46,060 nt of DNA. Origin: Psychrobacter sp. UBA6766. Its GTDB lineage: Bacteria; Pseudomonadota; Gammaproteobacteria; Pseudomonadales; Moraxellaceae. The position numbers and the translations under genes are program-made. The DNA lies in contig NZ_DKGQ01000057.1 of the NCBI RefSeq assembly GCF_002453355.1, positions 95,611-141,670 of the forward strand, in the 5' to 3' direction. Of the stretch, positions 7,858 to 15,559 are shown in pieces (within the stretch, counting starts at the first letter, position 1; every line of letters begins with the position of its first letter). The notes under the pieces were generated by a model that was not told the DNA's origin, made no database searches, and worked only from the letters and a program-made list of their open reading frames with translations.

Positions 7858-8724
7858 TCAAAGTGCATTAATGGGTACCTTTAGATAACGCGTCCCATTG
7901 TCTTCTGGTTTTGGAAAGTGACCAGCATCGATATTGACTTGTACCGACGGGATAATCAGTCGCGGCATATCAAGAGTGGCATCGCGACGTTCGCGCATTT
8001 CGACAAACTCCGCTTCATTGATACCATTTTTAACATGGATATTACCGAGTTTTTGCGCTGCCACCGTTGTGGTTGGGCAATGTTTGCGACCTTGACTTGG
8101 ATAGTCATGACACAGATACATGATGGTCTCATCAGGAAGGGCTAGTAACTTTTGAATTGACTGATACAGAGTTCTAGCGTCGCCACCTGGGAAATCACAA
8201 CGCGCCGTGCCCACATCTGGGGCAAACAATGTATCGCCCACGAAAACCACAGTTTTTTCATCGTCGGCGGCAAGATACGCCATATCTGCCTGCGTGTGGC
8301 CGGGCACATACATGGCAGTGATCGTAATACCGCCAAGCTCTAAGGTTTCGCCATCATCGGTCAAGATATCGAACTGACTGGCATCGGTGTGAAAGCTGCT
8401 ATCGAAGTTAAAGATTTGCTTAAATATTTTTTGAACTTCTGTAATGTGTTGACCGATGACCAATTCGCCGCCAAGCTCATTTTTTACATGGATAGCAGCC
8501 GATATATGATCGGCATGAGCATGGGTTTCTATAATGTAAACCAGCTCCCAATCTTGCTCGCGCACGAACGCTATCACTTCGTCGATACTAACCGTAGCCG
8601 TACACCCTGATTTGACATCAAAATCTAATACAGGATCGATAATGGCACACACTTGCCGCTGTACATCAGCGAGAACGTGGGTATAAGTTTCTGTATCGCT
8701 GTGTAAGAAAGAATGAACTTGCAT
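7858..8724 (-). CDS. blh: MBL-fold metallo-hydrolase, persulfide dioxygenase / Blh-like
   Basis: A 288-residue metallo-beta-lactamase-fold enzyme. Metal ligands are visible: THAHADH at residues 67-73 (His68, His70, Asp72, His73), His143 in PGHTQADMAY, Asp164 in FVGDTLF and His206 in LCHDY. This pattern and the end segment RLIIPSVQVNIDAG match the Blh C-terminal domain and ETHE1-related persulfide dioxygenases, which oxidise glutathione persulfide to sulfite. In Xylella and Agrobacterium Blh is fused to a DUF442 domain; here the DUF442 parts are separate genes at 11327 and 11733. It is divergently placed to an ArsR regulator of BigR type, so sulfide-responsive control is likely. Glyoxalase II is the main alternative, but the context argues against it. 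Confidence 0.88.
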   Translation of the reverse strand: MQVHSFLHSDTETYTHVLADVQRQVCAIIDPVLDFDVKSGCTATVSIDEVIAFVREQDWELVYIIETHAHADHISAAIHVKNELGGELVIGQHITEVQKIFKQIFNFDSSFHTDASQFDILTDDGETLELGGITITAMYVPGHTQADMAYLAADDEKTVVFVGDTLFAPDVGTARCDFPGGDARTLYQSIQKLLALPDETIMYLCHDYPSQGRKHCPTTTVAAQKLGNIHVKNGINEAEFVEMRERRDATLDMPRLIIPSVQVNIDAGHFPKPEDNGTRYLKVPINAL

Positions 8725-8878
8725 AGCTACCTCTTTACTTTTATAGGAATGTTCTAATTTTTAATAGATTCTTACGTAGAATAGGCGCTTATCTATAGAC
8801 ACTGTTTGTATCTATATACCACTATAGCAACCACTAAACATTTCATCAATTTATATAATGTAATTAACGATAACTTGC

Positions 8879-8901
8879 TATCAATGCTGAAATCATTGAT
8901 A
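8879..8901. promoter_or_regulatory. Candidate BigR-type operator (perfect inverted repeat)
   Basis: Arms TATCAATG and CATTGATA are perfectly complementary, eight bases each, with a seven-base spacer. The site lies in the divergent region between the metallo-hydrolase gene and the ArsR gene, about 70 bases before the probable regulator start and 155 bases before the hydrolase start. The size and symmetry suit a dimeric winged-helix ArsR regulator. The operator role is inference. Confidence 0.5.
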
Positions 8902-8971
8902 ATTCATCATATATAACCATATTTTTTTATACTTCTGTCTATTTATCTCTATTTTATATAAGGAGCTCGCT

Positions 8972-9361
8972 CTGACTACTTCAAATTCAGCATTGAGCAC
9001 ATCTACTCACAATACTGATGCGCATGTATCGACCAGCGCAGACTTTGCTCCCAAAGACCTTGCTGAGCAAATGCAACAAGCATCTACGCAAGCCAGCCAA
9101 TTATTAAAATCACTTTCGCATCCCGATCGCCTATTACTTCTATGTCAGCTAACTCAGGGCGAGTACTGCGTTAGTGAACTTGAGAGTTTGGTCGGTGTTG
9201 GTCAGCCAAGCTTATCGCAGCAGCTTGGTATCTTACGCAAAGGCAAGCTAGTCACGACCCGCCGCGAGGGTAAACAAATCTACTATAGCATCGCAAGCGA
9301 CGATGCGTTATCGGTACTACAACTATTGTATGAACGCTTTTGTGCTAAGACCGATAAGTAG
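8972..9361 (+). CDS. bigR: ArsR-family regulator, BigR/SqrR-type persulfide sensor
   Basis: A winged-helix ArsR regulator. Helix-turn-helix region: VSELESLVGVGQPSLSQQLG, followed by the wing (TTRREGKQIYYSI). Counted from an alternative TTG start at 8993 (122 residues), cysteines fall at 51 and 117, exactly 66 apart. This is the spacing of the dithiol sensor pair in BigR (42/108) and SqrR (41/107), which form an intramolecular polysulfide link on sulfide exposure. A third cysteine lies at 59. The start is probably CTG at 8972: an AGGAG site at 8961-8965 sits six bases before it, whereas TTG at 8993 has no ribosome binding site. This gives 129 residues. It probably represses the divergent hydrolase gene and the downstream SulP/DUF442 genes, presumably via the inverted repeat at 8879. 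Confidence 0.9.
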   Translation: MTTSNSALSTSTHNTDAHVSTSADFAPKDLAEQMQQASTQASQLLKSLSHPDRLLLLCQLTQGEYCVSELESLVGVGQPSLSQQLGILRKGKLVTTRREGKQIYYSIASDDALSVLQLLYERFCAKTDK

Positions 9362-9443
9362 CTTGGTGGCCTAATTTTTAGCTTAACCTTTTGAACTTAG
9401 TACTTGGCTATAATTACCCTTTTATAAATGATGACACATTGTT

Positions 9444-11153
9444 ATGCCTTCCATTATTGCTCGTCTGATTCCTGATTGGTTACGCCAATACCAGCTGTCT
9501 GCCCTGCCGACTGACGTTATCGCAGGACTGGTGGTTGGAGTGCTTGTCATTCCACAAAGCTTGGGTTATGCGGTGTTGGCAGGATTGCCGCCTGTCTATG
9601 GACTCTATGCGGCGATTGTACCAGTCGCTGTTTATGCTTGGTTAGGCTCTAGTAATGTACAGGCAGTCGGCCCCGCAGCTGTTACGGCTATTATGACAGC
9701 AAGTGCTTTGCATCCTTATGCAGATAAAGGCATTGAGCAGTACGCATTGATGGCAGGATTGTTGGCCTTAATGCTAGGCGCTATTTTGTGGCTTGCAGGA
9801 CAGCTTAAATTGGGCTGGATTATGCAATTTATCAGCCGCGGCGTATCTGCTGGTTTTATTAGCGGAGCTGCCGTCCTTATTTTTACCAGTCAGCTTAAAT
9901 ATTTGACCGGCATACCTATTACCGGTAACGGCCTAATTGGTTACTTATCTAGCATGCAGATATATTTTAGCCAGCTGCATCCATTGACATTACTCATCGG
10001 TGTGACCGCCTTTATACTGATGATGTTGAATCGTTATGCAAGCAAATGGCTATGGAGATCTTGGTTATCCTCCTCTTATGTCAAATGGGCTGAGCGGCTA
10101 TTCCCGCTCATACTTCTTGGTGTTGCTATTGCGCTTAGTAGCAGCCTACATTGGTCAACTAAGGGCGTAGCAACCATTGGAAATGTGCCACGAGGTCTGC
10201 CGACTTTTACGCTGCCTTATCTGCCAGACTTTTATGAAGCTCTTAGTCTATTACCCACAGCCGGATTAATGGCGCTTATCGCGTTTGTATCCAGTAGCTC
10301 CGTCGCCAGCACCTATGCCCGTCTGCGTAATGAGACATTCGACGCTAACCGTGAGCTGCGAGGATTAGGCCTTGCCAATATCGCTGGTGGTTTCTTTCAG
10401 AGTTTCCCGATCGCTGGTGGTTTTTCACGTACCGCTATCAATGTTGAATCGGGCGCAAAAACGCCACTGGCGAGCTTAGTAACAGTACTGGTCATGGTTG
10501 CTGCTTTGATCGCATTTGGCAGCCTACTGGTGCCCCTACCCTATGCTATTTTGGGTGCAACCATTATGTCCGCCATTATTGGTCTTATTGATATAGCGAC
10601 CTTAAAATCAGCATGGCAACGCGATCGCTTAGATGCAGCCAGCTTTATGGCTGCATTTGTCGGAGTGCTGATATTTGGGTTAAACACAGGCTTGGTGATC
10701 GGCTTGATGGTGTCCTTTGCCAGCCTAATTTGGCAATCGAGCAAACCTCACGTCGCTGTCGTCGGTCAGCTAGCGGGAACGGGACATTTTCGTAATATCA
10801 ACCGTCATGATGTGGTGACATTTAGCAATTTACTGATGCTGCGTATCGATGAGAGCTTGTTTTTTGGCAATAGTGAATCCGTGCATCGCAGCGTCATTCA
10901 AGCCACGCGGCAGTATCCTAACGCTCAGGAAGTCATCCTCATTATGTCCGCGGTCAATCATATTGACTTTACCGGACAAGAGATGCTGATTAGCCTCAAT
11001 CAAGAGTTGTTAAATCAAAACAAACACTTAAGCTTTAGTTTTATTAAGGGGCCTTTGATGGACATTATTGAGCATACGCCCGTTATTACTGGTCTGTCAG
11101 GGAAGGTTTATTTGAGCACTATAGATGCAGTGAACGCCCTAAAAGACACTTAA
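9444..11153 (+). CDS. SulP-family anion transporter with STAS domain
   Basis: A 569-residue SulP (SLC26) permease. The N-terminal signature region reads PTDVIAGLVVGVLVIPQSLGYAVLAG (residues about 22-47), with GLPPVYGLYAAIVP directly after it. About ten to twelve membrane helices extend to residue 425 or so. A cytoplasmic STAS domain follows (about 440-560), containing the family pattern LIMSAVNHIDFTGQEML. SulP proteins carry sulfate, bicarbonate or related anions. In this position, 82 bases after a BigR-type regulator and before two DUF442 genes, sulfite or sulfate export or import linked to sulfide oxidation is plausible. Substrate specificity cannot be decided from sequence alone. Confidence 0.92.
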   Translation: MPSIIARLIPDWLRQYQLSALPTDVIAGLVVGVLVIPQSLGYAVLAGLPPVYGLYAAIVPVAVYAWLGSSNVQAVGPAAVTAIMTASALHPYADKGIEQYALMAGLLALMLGAILWLAGQLKLGWIMQFISRGVSAGFISGAAVLIFTSQLKYLTGIPITGNGLIGYLSSMQIYFSQLHPLTLLIGVTAFILMMLNRYASKWLWRSWLSSSYVKWAERLFPLILLGVAIALSSSLHWSTKGVATIGNVPRGLPTFTLPYLPDFYEALSLLPTAGLMALIAFVSSSSVASTYARLRNETFDANRELRGLGLANIAGGFFQSFPIAGGFSRTAINVESGAKTPLASLVTVLVMVAALIAFGSLLVPLPYAILGATIMSAIIGLIDIATLKSAWQRDRLDAASFMAAFVGVLIFGLNTGLVIGLMVSFASLIWQSSKPHVAVVGQLAGTGHFRNINRHDVVTFSNLLMLRIDESLFFGNSESVHRSVIQATRQYPNAQEVILIMSAVNHIDFTGQEMLISLNQELLNQNKHLSFSFIKGPLMDIIEHTPVITGLSGKVYLSTIDAVNALKDT

Positions 11154-11326
11154 CTTATAATCGCCTGATTTTCATGTTAAATGAATCATAACAGTGATGG
11201 TCTGTGACAAAATATAGCTATGATAAAAGCTGTGTTATGCTAAATTGTTATAAGCCTTTAAAAAATAGCCCTTAACTATAACTCTCTATCTCCAAACATC
11301 TTTTAATATACGCGACCGAAACCCTT

Positions 11327-11653
11327 ATGACCGATGATTTAACCATTTATAAGCAAATTTATCCAAGCCAATGTATGAAGATATCAGAGCTTGGCTATCG
11401 CTCCGTGCTTAATATCCGTCCTGACGCTGAGGTTGAATCGCAGCCCAATAGTTGTGACTTTACCAGTGCGACTGCAAAAGCCAACTTGACCTATCAGCAT
11501 TTGCCTTTTGACGATGAACGTTTAAGTATGGCGACTGTCGAGCAATTTGCCGCCTTTTATCGTATCATGCCCAAACCGATTTTGATGTTTTGCGGCACGG
11601 GTGCACGTGCAAAACTGCTCTATCAAAGTGCGCTGATGCAAGGGCTGTTATAA
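11327..11653 (+). CDS. DUF442 (Blh N-domain-like) sulfurtransferase/phosphatase-fold protein, copy 1
   Basis: A 108-residue protein of the DUF442 / TIGR01244 family, the domain fused to the metallo-hydrolase in Blh and shown there to resemble rhodanese and tyrosine-phosphatase folds. The active-site loop is LMFCGTGARAK: the Cys-x4-Arg pattern is retained (CGTGAR), but the usual arginine after the cysteine is a glycine. Other family marks are GYRSVLNIRPDAE near the N-terminus and the ATVEQFAAFY helix. It is paralogous to the gene immediately downstream. The ATG at 11327 lacks a clear ribosome binding site, so expression may be weak or the start may differ. The partner is probably the separate metallo-hydrolase gene at 7858. 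Confidence 0.82.
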   Translation: MTDDLTIYKQIYPSQCMKISELGYRSVLNIRPDAEVESQPNSCDFTSATAKANLTYQHLPFDDERLSMATVEQFAAFYRIMPKPILMFCGTGARAKLLYQSALMQGLL

Positions 11654-11732
11654 ATGATTGCTATATTTTATATAAACGCTAGACGCTCATGATAAAAATT
11701 CATTTTTACGTTAAAAATAAAAAGGAGCTCCT

Positions 11733-12065
11733 ATGAGCCATCAAGTTAGTATTACTGGACAAATCACCCCTGACCAAGTTCCGATGATTGCGGAGAATGG
11801 CTTTAAAACCATTATTAACAACCGTCCAGACGGCGAAGAGCCGAATCAACCGACCAGTGCTGAGATTGAAGCCGCCGCTAAAAAAGCAGGTCTTGCATAT
11901 AAAGAAGTGTCCTTTGCCGGTAGCGAGCTCAATCAAAACCATGTCGAAGAATTCGCAGATTTCTTTAACCAAGCTGAGCAGCCGATGCTGATTTTTTGCC
12001 GTACGGGTAACCGCTCGACAGGTATCTATGAAGCAGCAAAGCGTATGGATTTGTTAGACGACTAA
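11733..12065 (+). CDS. DUF442 (Blh N-domain-like) sulfurtransferase/phosphatase-fold protein, copy 2
   Basis: A 110-residue DUF442 / TIGR01244 protein with the canonical active-site loop LIFCRTGNRSTG (Cys-Arg-x-Gly-x-Arg), as in the N-terminal domain of Blh. It shares its architecture with the preceding gene: an opening TPDQVPMIAENGFKTIINNRPDG, then a VEEFADFF helix and the Cys loop. Its own strong ribosome binding site sits inside a palindrome AGGAGCTCCT (11723-11732) directly before the ATG. It could act as a rhodanese-like persulfide carrier delivering to the metallo-hydrolase; this role is known for Blh-type proteins and inferred here. Terminator at 12096-12131. Confidence 0.85.
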   Translation: MSHQVSITGQITPDQVPMIAENGFKTIINNRPDGEEPNQPTSAEIEAAAKKAGLAYKEVSFAGSELNQNHVEEFADFFNQAEQPMLIFCRTGNRSTGIYEAAKRMDLLDD

Positions 12066-12095
12066 TAGTGATATAAATATAATTGATACCATTTC

Positions 12096-12131
12096 AAAAC
12101 GCTCATCCAAACTTTGGATAGGCGTTTTTTT
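12096..12131 (+). terminator. Rho-independent terminator after the DUF442 pair
   Basis: Stem AAAACGC-TCATCCAA / TTGGATAG-GCGTTTT with one mismatch, followed by TTTTTG. It ends the putative SulP/DUF442 transcript. Confidence 0.8.
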
Positions 12132-12213
12132 GTATATTACTCAACTATAGACTGGTTAATTTTTAATATTAAAGACATAATAAAATTCTACTGGTACAAC
12201 CTAATAGGATTTT

Positions 12214-12957
12214 ATGATGCAGAGACCGTTACTCATCATCGGCAATAAAAACTATTCATCATGGTCATTACGAGCTTGGCTACTATTAAAAGCATTCAAT
12301 ATTGATTTTGATGAGCAACTGATTGAGCTTTTTCATCCATCAGCGACACCCATTCTCAATGAGCATGCGCCAACAGGCAAAGTACCTGTTTTGGTTTATG
12401 TTAAAGATGAGGATAAAGTCACGGTCTGGGATACTTTAGCAATTGCCATTCACGCTAATGATTATCTGACGAACTTAGATATTTGGACAGGTCTGAATAA
12501 ATCTGATGCTAAGAGCAATACTAACAACAGAATAAACAGCGCTTATTGTCAAAGCATCGTTGCGGAAATGCACTCAGGACTGAAAGGCATTCGTAGTGAA
12601 ATGCCGATGAATATTCGAGCTAAAGCAAAGATACAAGCAAGTGACGAATGCTTAATGGATATCGCGCGTATAGAAAACATCTTTGAAGATTGTTTAAAAA
12701 ATCGCTCAACAGACAATTATCTATTTGGACCATTTACTGCTGCCGATGCTTTTTTTGCTCCAGTAATACTACGTTTGCAAACTTATGCGGATGCCTCGGG
12801 CATACCATTGAAATCAACGACTAAACAGTATTGTGAGACGATGTTAAACAATCCTCATCTACAAGCTTGGCAAGAAGCGGCACTCAATGAAGTTCGTATT
12901 ATTAAAGAAGATGAAGCAGGTGAATTACTCTCGGTAGTTGGTGTATTGGCAAATTAA
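12214..12957 (+). CDS. Glutathione S-transferase family protein
   Basis: A 247-residue GST-like protein. The thioredoxin-like N-terminal domain begins LLIIGNKNYSSWSLRAWLLLK, with the NYSSWSLRAW motif found in many bacterial GSTs (Ser or Tyr as possible glutathione-activating residue). Next comes APTGKVPVLVY, containing the cis-proline (Val-Pro), and then the helical C-terminal domain from about residue 95 with FGPFTAADAFFAPVILRL (N-capping box region). Substrate is unknown. Start codons are ATG-ATG at 12214 and 12217, with AGGA just upstream. It follows the sulfur block but is separated from it by a terminator, so it is probably an independent gene. Confidence 0.85.
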   Translation: MMQRPLLIIGNKNYSSWSLRAWLLLKAFNIDFDEQLIELFHPSATPILNEHAPTGKVPVLVYVKDEDKVTVWDTLAIAIHANDYLTNLDIWTGLNKSDAKSNTNNRINSAYCQSIVAEMHSGLKGIRSEMPMNIRAKAKIQASDECLMDIARIENIFEDCLKNRSTDNYLFGPFTAADAFFAPVILRLQTYADASGIPLKSTTKQYCETMLNNPHLQAWQEAALNEVRIIKEDEAGELLSVVGVLAN

Positions 12958-12981
12958 ACTTTAACCACTGCTCAAAAAACA

Positions 12982-13015
12982 AAACCCCTAAAACCTTAGT
13001 AGGTTTTAGGGGTTT
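12982..13015. terminator. Terminator between GST gene and ahpF
   Basis: Perfect 14-base stem AAACCCCTAAAACC / GGTTTTAGGGGTTT with a six-base loop. On the minus strand it is followed by TGTTTTTT, so it serves ahpF best and probably the GST gene as well. Confidence 0.85.
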
Positions 13016-13044
13016 AAAACTCTAGTAGAAGCTAAAACAACATT

Positions 13045-14622
13045 TTACTGCATCACCAAGTATTCAAACGCTGATAATGCAGCCTTACTACCCTCACCCA
13101 TCGCAATATTAATCTGTTTAAAGGGGACGGTGGTCACGTCACCACAAGCAAAGATACCTTTGCGGTCAGTACGGCAGCGCTCGTCAATTTCAATTTCACC
13201 GAAACGGTTTAAATCGACAAACCCTTTAACAAACTCAGTATTTGGCACCAAACCAATTTGGACAAACACGGCTGAAATATCGAGCTCTTTAGTTTCACTA
13301 CTATTACGGTCTTGATAAACAAGTGAAGTCACTTTACCATCATTCGCTTTAATCTCTTGAGTTGCAGCACTGGTAATGATATCAATATTACTTCTTTCTT
13401 TGGTTTTATTAATCAGTACTTGGTCAGCCTTTAGGTCATCGGCAAATTCAAGGACGGTCACATGTTTAACGATTCCTGCCAAATCTAGCGCTGCCTCGAT
13501 ACCTGAGTTACCACCGCCCACGACTGCGATATCTTTACCTTTAAAGAATGGGCCATCACAGTGAGCACAGTAGGCAACGCCTTGACCCACGTTTTCATCT
13601 TCACCCGGCACACCAAGTTTACGCCACTGTGCACCCGTCGCTAAGATAATACTTCGCGTCTCAAACGTTTCACCAGTATTCAGATGAATACGGTAGTTTT
13701 CTTCCTCAGTTTCACTGATTTCTTTGACGCTGACATGCTCTTTGAGCGTGATGTCATATTCGTGCAAATGCTTTTCAAAGTTTGCTGACAGCTCACTACC
13801 CGTCGTTAAAGGCACAGAGATTAAGTTTTCGATATCCTGGGTGTCTTTGACTTGTCCGCCGATACGGTCAGCCACCATAGTGACTTTTAAACCTTTACGT
13901 GCAGTATAAATCGCCGCCGCCACGCCAGCCGGACCCGCACCGATAATCGTTACATCTTGCTGCTCTAACTGCTCAGCGTCCTCGTCCACTTCGCTCAATA
14001 AATCAGGGAACTGCTCTTGTAACTTCTCAATCAATTTAGCCGTATCAATTTTACCATTGGCAAAAGGTTTACCATTTAGAAATACCGCCGGTACACCTTG
14101 GATATTATTGGCTTCGACCTGCTCTTGAAATAACGCCCCATCAATCATCTCGTTACTGATGTCATCATTCAATAGCGCAAATTGGTTCAGCGCTTGCACG
14201 ACATCTGGACAGCTATGACATGAGAGCGATACATAAGTCTGAAACTGTAGCGGCTTGTTAAAGCGTTTAATCAGCTTTTGAATACCTTCATCCAGTTTTA
14301 GCGTATGACCACCCGCTTGCAAAATCGCCAAAATCAGCGAGGTAAATTCATGACCTCCCGGAATACCACTAAAAACGATACCCGTATCAGTTAATGCATT
14401 ATCAATATGACTGACGACTTTAAAACTAATCGGACTTGGTAAGCTGTCATCAGTTGCTGTTGCATCAAAATTAATTTTATCCGTCGTACCAGCAATTTTA
14501 GTCAAAAAATCAATCAGCTCAGCACGTTTGCTGTGTTCGCCGCTACCCAATACAAAGGTAATGGGGCGGGTCATATTTTCACTATAGCTTTTGACTGCGT
14601 CTAATAAACCTTGATCTATCAT
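13045..14622 (-). CDS. ahpF: Alkyl hydroperoxide reductase subunit F
   Basis: A 525-residue flavoprotein disulfide reductase that transfers electrons from NADH to AhpC. The N-terminal two-thioredoxin-fold domain carries CHSC (Cys135, Cys138). An FAD-binding IGAGPAGVAAAIYTARKGL motif follows at about residue 225. The redox-active CAHC is near residue 350, with the NADH-binding VVGGGNSGIEAALDLA close by, and the FAD-binding C-terminal segment GIFACGDVT is present. Length agrees with the usual 515-530. Two operator-like inverted repeats lie upstream (14742 and 14868). Its partner ahpC is about 2 kb away (16777-17343) rather than directly adjacent, and oxyR is beside ahpC. Confidence 0.97.
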   Translation of the reverse strand: MIDQGLLDAVKSYSENMTRPITFVLGSGEHSKRAELIDFLTKIAGTTDKINFDATATDDSLPSPISFKVVSHIDNALTDTGIVFSGIPGGHEFTSLILAILQAGGHTLKLDEGIQKLIKRFNKPLQFQTYVSLSCHSCPDVVQALNQFALLNDDISNEMIDGALFQEQVEANNIQGVPAVFLNGKPFANGKIDTAKLIEKLQEQFPDLLSEVDEDAEQLEQQDVTIIGAGPAGVAAAIYTARKGLKVTMVADRIGGQVKDTQDIENLISVPLTTGSELSANFEKHLHEYDITLKEHVSVKEISETEEENYRIHLNTGETFETRSIILATGAQWRKLGVPGEDENVGQGVAYCAHCDGPFFKGKDIAVVGGGNSGIEAALDLAGIVKHVTVLEFADDLKADQVLINKTKERSNIDIITSAATQEIKANDGKVTSLVYQDRNSSETKELDISAVFVQIGLVPNTEFVKGFVDLNRFGEIEIDERCRTDRKGIFACGDVTTVPFKQINIAMGEGSKAALSAFEYLVMQ

Positions 14623-14741
14623 GTTTGTTCCTCATTATTATCGAATATGTAACGTCAGCTAAATCGCTAGACATTTAAATAGGGCTTGGTGACAAGCTAA
14701 GTAACTGATTTAAAAAGCCATAAATACTTGGCTTACCCCCT

Positions 14742-14760
14742 TTGATACGTCTATTATCAA
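14742..14760. promoter_or_regulatory. Inverted repeat upstream of ahpF
   Basis: TTGATA, seven bases, TATCAA: perfect arms with T-N11-A-like symmetry, about 120 bases upstream of the ahpF start. LysR-type regulators such as OxyR bind dyads of this spacing, but it does not match the ATAG-N7-CTAT consensus. The assignment to OxyR is inference. Confidence 0.3.
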
Positions 14761-14867
14761 GGCTTTAGACGTGCCACGCAAGCCGATAAACTCAAACCTT
14801 ATGTTTAATAAAACAAATCACAAATAGGTATTATTATTTAATTTTAAAATTACTGATAAAATAAAAT

Positions 14868-14882
14868 CCATGACAGTCATGG
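14868..14882. promoter_or_regulatory. 15-base palindrome CCATGAC-A-GTCATGG
   Basis: Perfect seven-base arms around a single base, in the ahpF/ydcH divergent region. It is operator-like; the cognate regulator is unknown. Confidence 0.25.
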
Positions 14883-14937
14883 TATCGGGTAAATTTTTTC
14901 GCTACAATCAAGTGAGGCGAATAAGAAACACTCTTAT

Positions 14938-15069
14938 TTACCGGTCGGCAGATCGACTGCTAGTTGTCGTTAGCAAATGCCCTTTCTGCTGCGCATAAGC
15001 CTGTTCAAAACTGAGCTGAATTGCGATTTGGCTTGGTAAGAATGAAGTCTCACAATCATATAAATTCAT
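14938..15069 (-). CDS. Possible small ORF (43 aa), divergent from ydcH
   Basis: On the minus strand an ATG at 15067-15069 opens a 43-codon frame ending in TAA at 14938-14940. The product starts MNLYDCETSFLPSQIAIQL, continues with SFEQAYAQQKGHLL and ends TTTSSRSADR. An AAGAG sequence lies nearby upstream. The residue composition looks protein-like rather than random: amphipathic SFEQAYAQQ and a hydrophilic tail. It points away from ydcH and towards ahpF. No homologue is recognised, and it may be a chance frame. Confidence 0.3.
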   Translation of the reverse strand: MNLYDCETSFLPSQIAIQLSFEQAYAQQKGHLLTTTSSRSADR

Positions 15070-15136
15070 CAGAGCACTCTTAACTAAAATGCGCTATGGC
15101 TTTACTAAGCCGGCGCTTCATAACAAGGATGACAAC

Positions 15137-15385
15137 ATGAGAAAGACTGATACATGGCAAGACAACAGAGATATTATTTGCGAACTTAAGCAAAAAGACA
15201 GCTACTTTGCGAGCATTTTTGATGAGCATACCAAGCTTGATCAGCAAATCAATCAGCTCGATAAGGATTTGGTGACGCACGCCAGCTGTGACGAAGAAAT
15301 AGAAAAAATGAAAAAGCGCAAGCTGCACTTAAAAGATGAGATTTATAAAATAATCGATAAAAATAAAATTAATTCTGCCGTCTAA
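15137..15385 (+). CDS. ydcH: YdcH-family (DUF465) small coiled-coil protein
   Basis: An 82-residue DUF465 protein. Its core is EHTKLDQQINQLDKDL (about residues 30-45), followed by DEEIEKMKKRKLHLKDEIYKII, the hallmark of this family; it is expected to form a helical hairpin. Members are abundant small proteins of unresolved function. The ATG at 15137 follows AAGGAtgac with good spacing. An in-frame ATG 48 bases upstream (15089) lacks a ribosome binding site and gives a non-conserved extension, so it is rejected. Terminator at 15415-15466. Confidence 0.88.
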   Translation: MRKTDTWQDNRDIICELKQKDSYFASIFDEHTKLDQQINQLDKDLVTHASCDEEIEKMKKRKLHLKDEIYKIIDKNKINSAV

Positions 15386-15414
15386 GCACTTTATTCTATA
15401 TCTTTACCTGATTT

Positions 15415-15466
15415 AATAACGGCTTGATTTGATGATTACTTGCTCATCGAATAAAGCCGTTATTTT
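15415..15466 (+). terminator. Terminator of ydcH
   Basis: Long hairpin with arms AATAACGGCTT / AAGCCGTTATT and a T-run TTTTTTAG behind it. Confidence 0.75.
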
Positions 15467-15559
15467 TTAGCGCTATTTTTATTGTGCTTAGGTCAATTGA
15501 CGTTCGATTAGCTTTTGCTGAATTAACCATTTACTTAGTTAAGCAAGCGCACATTCTCC

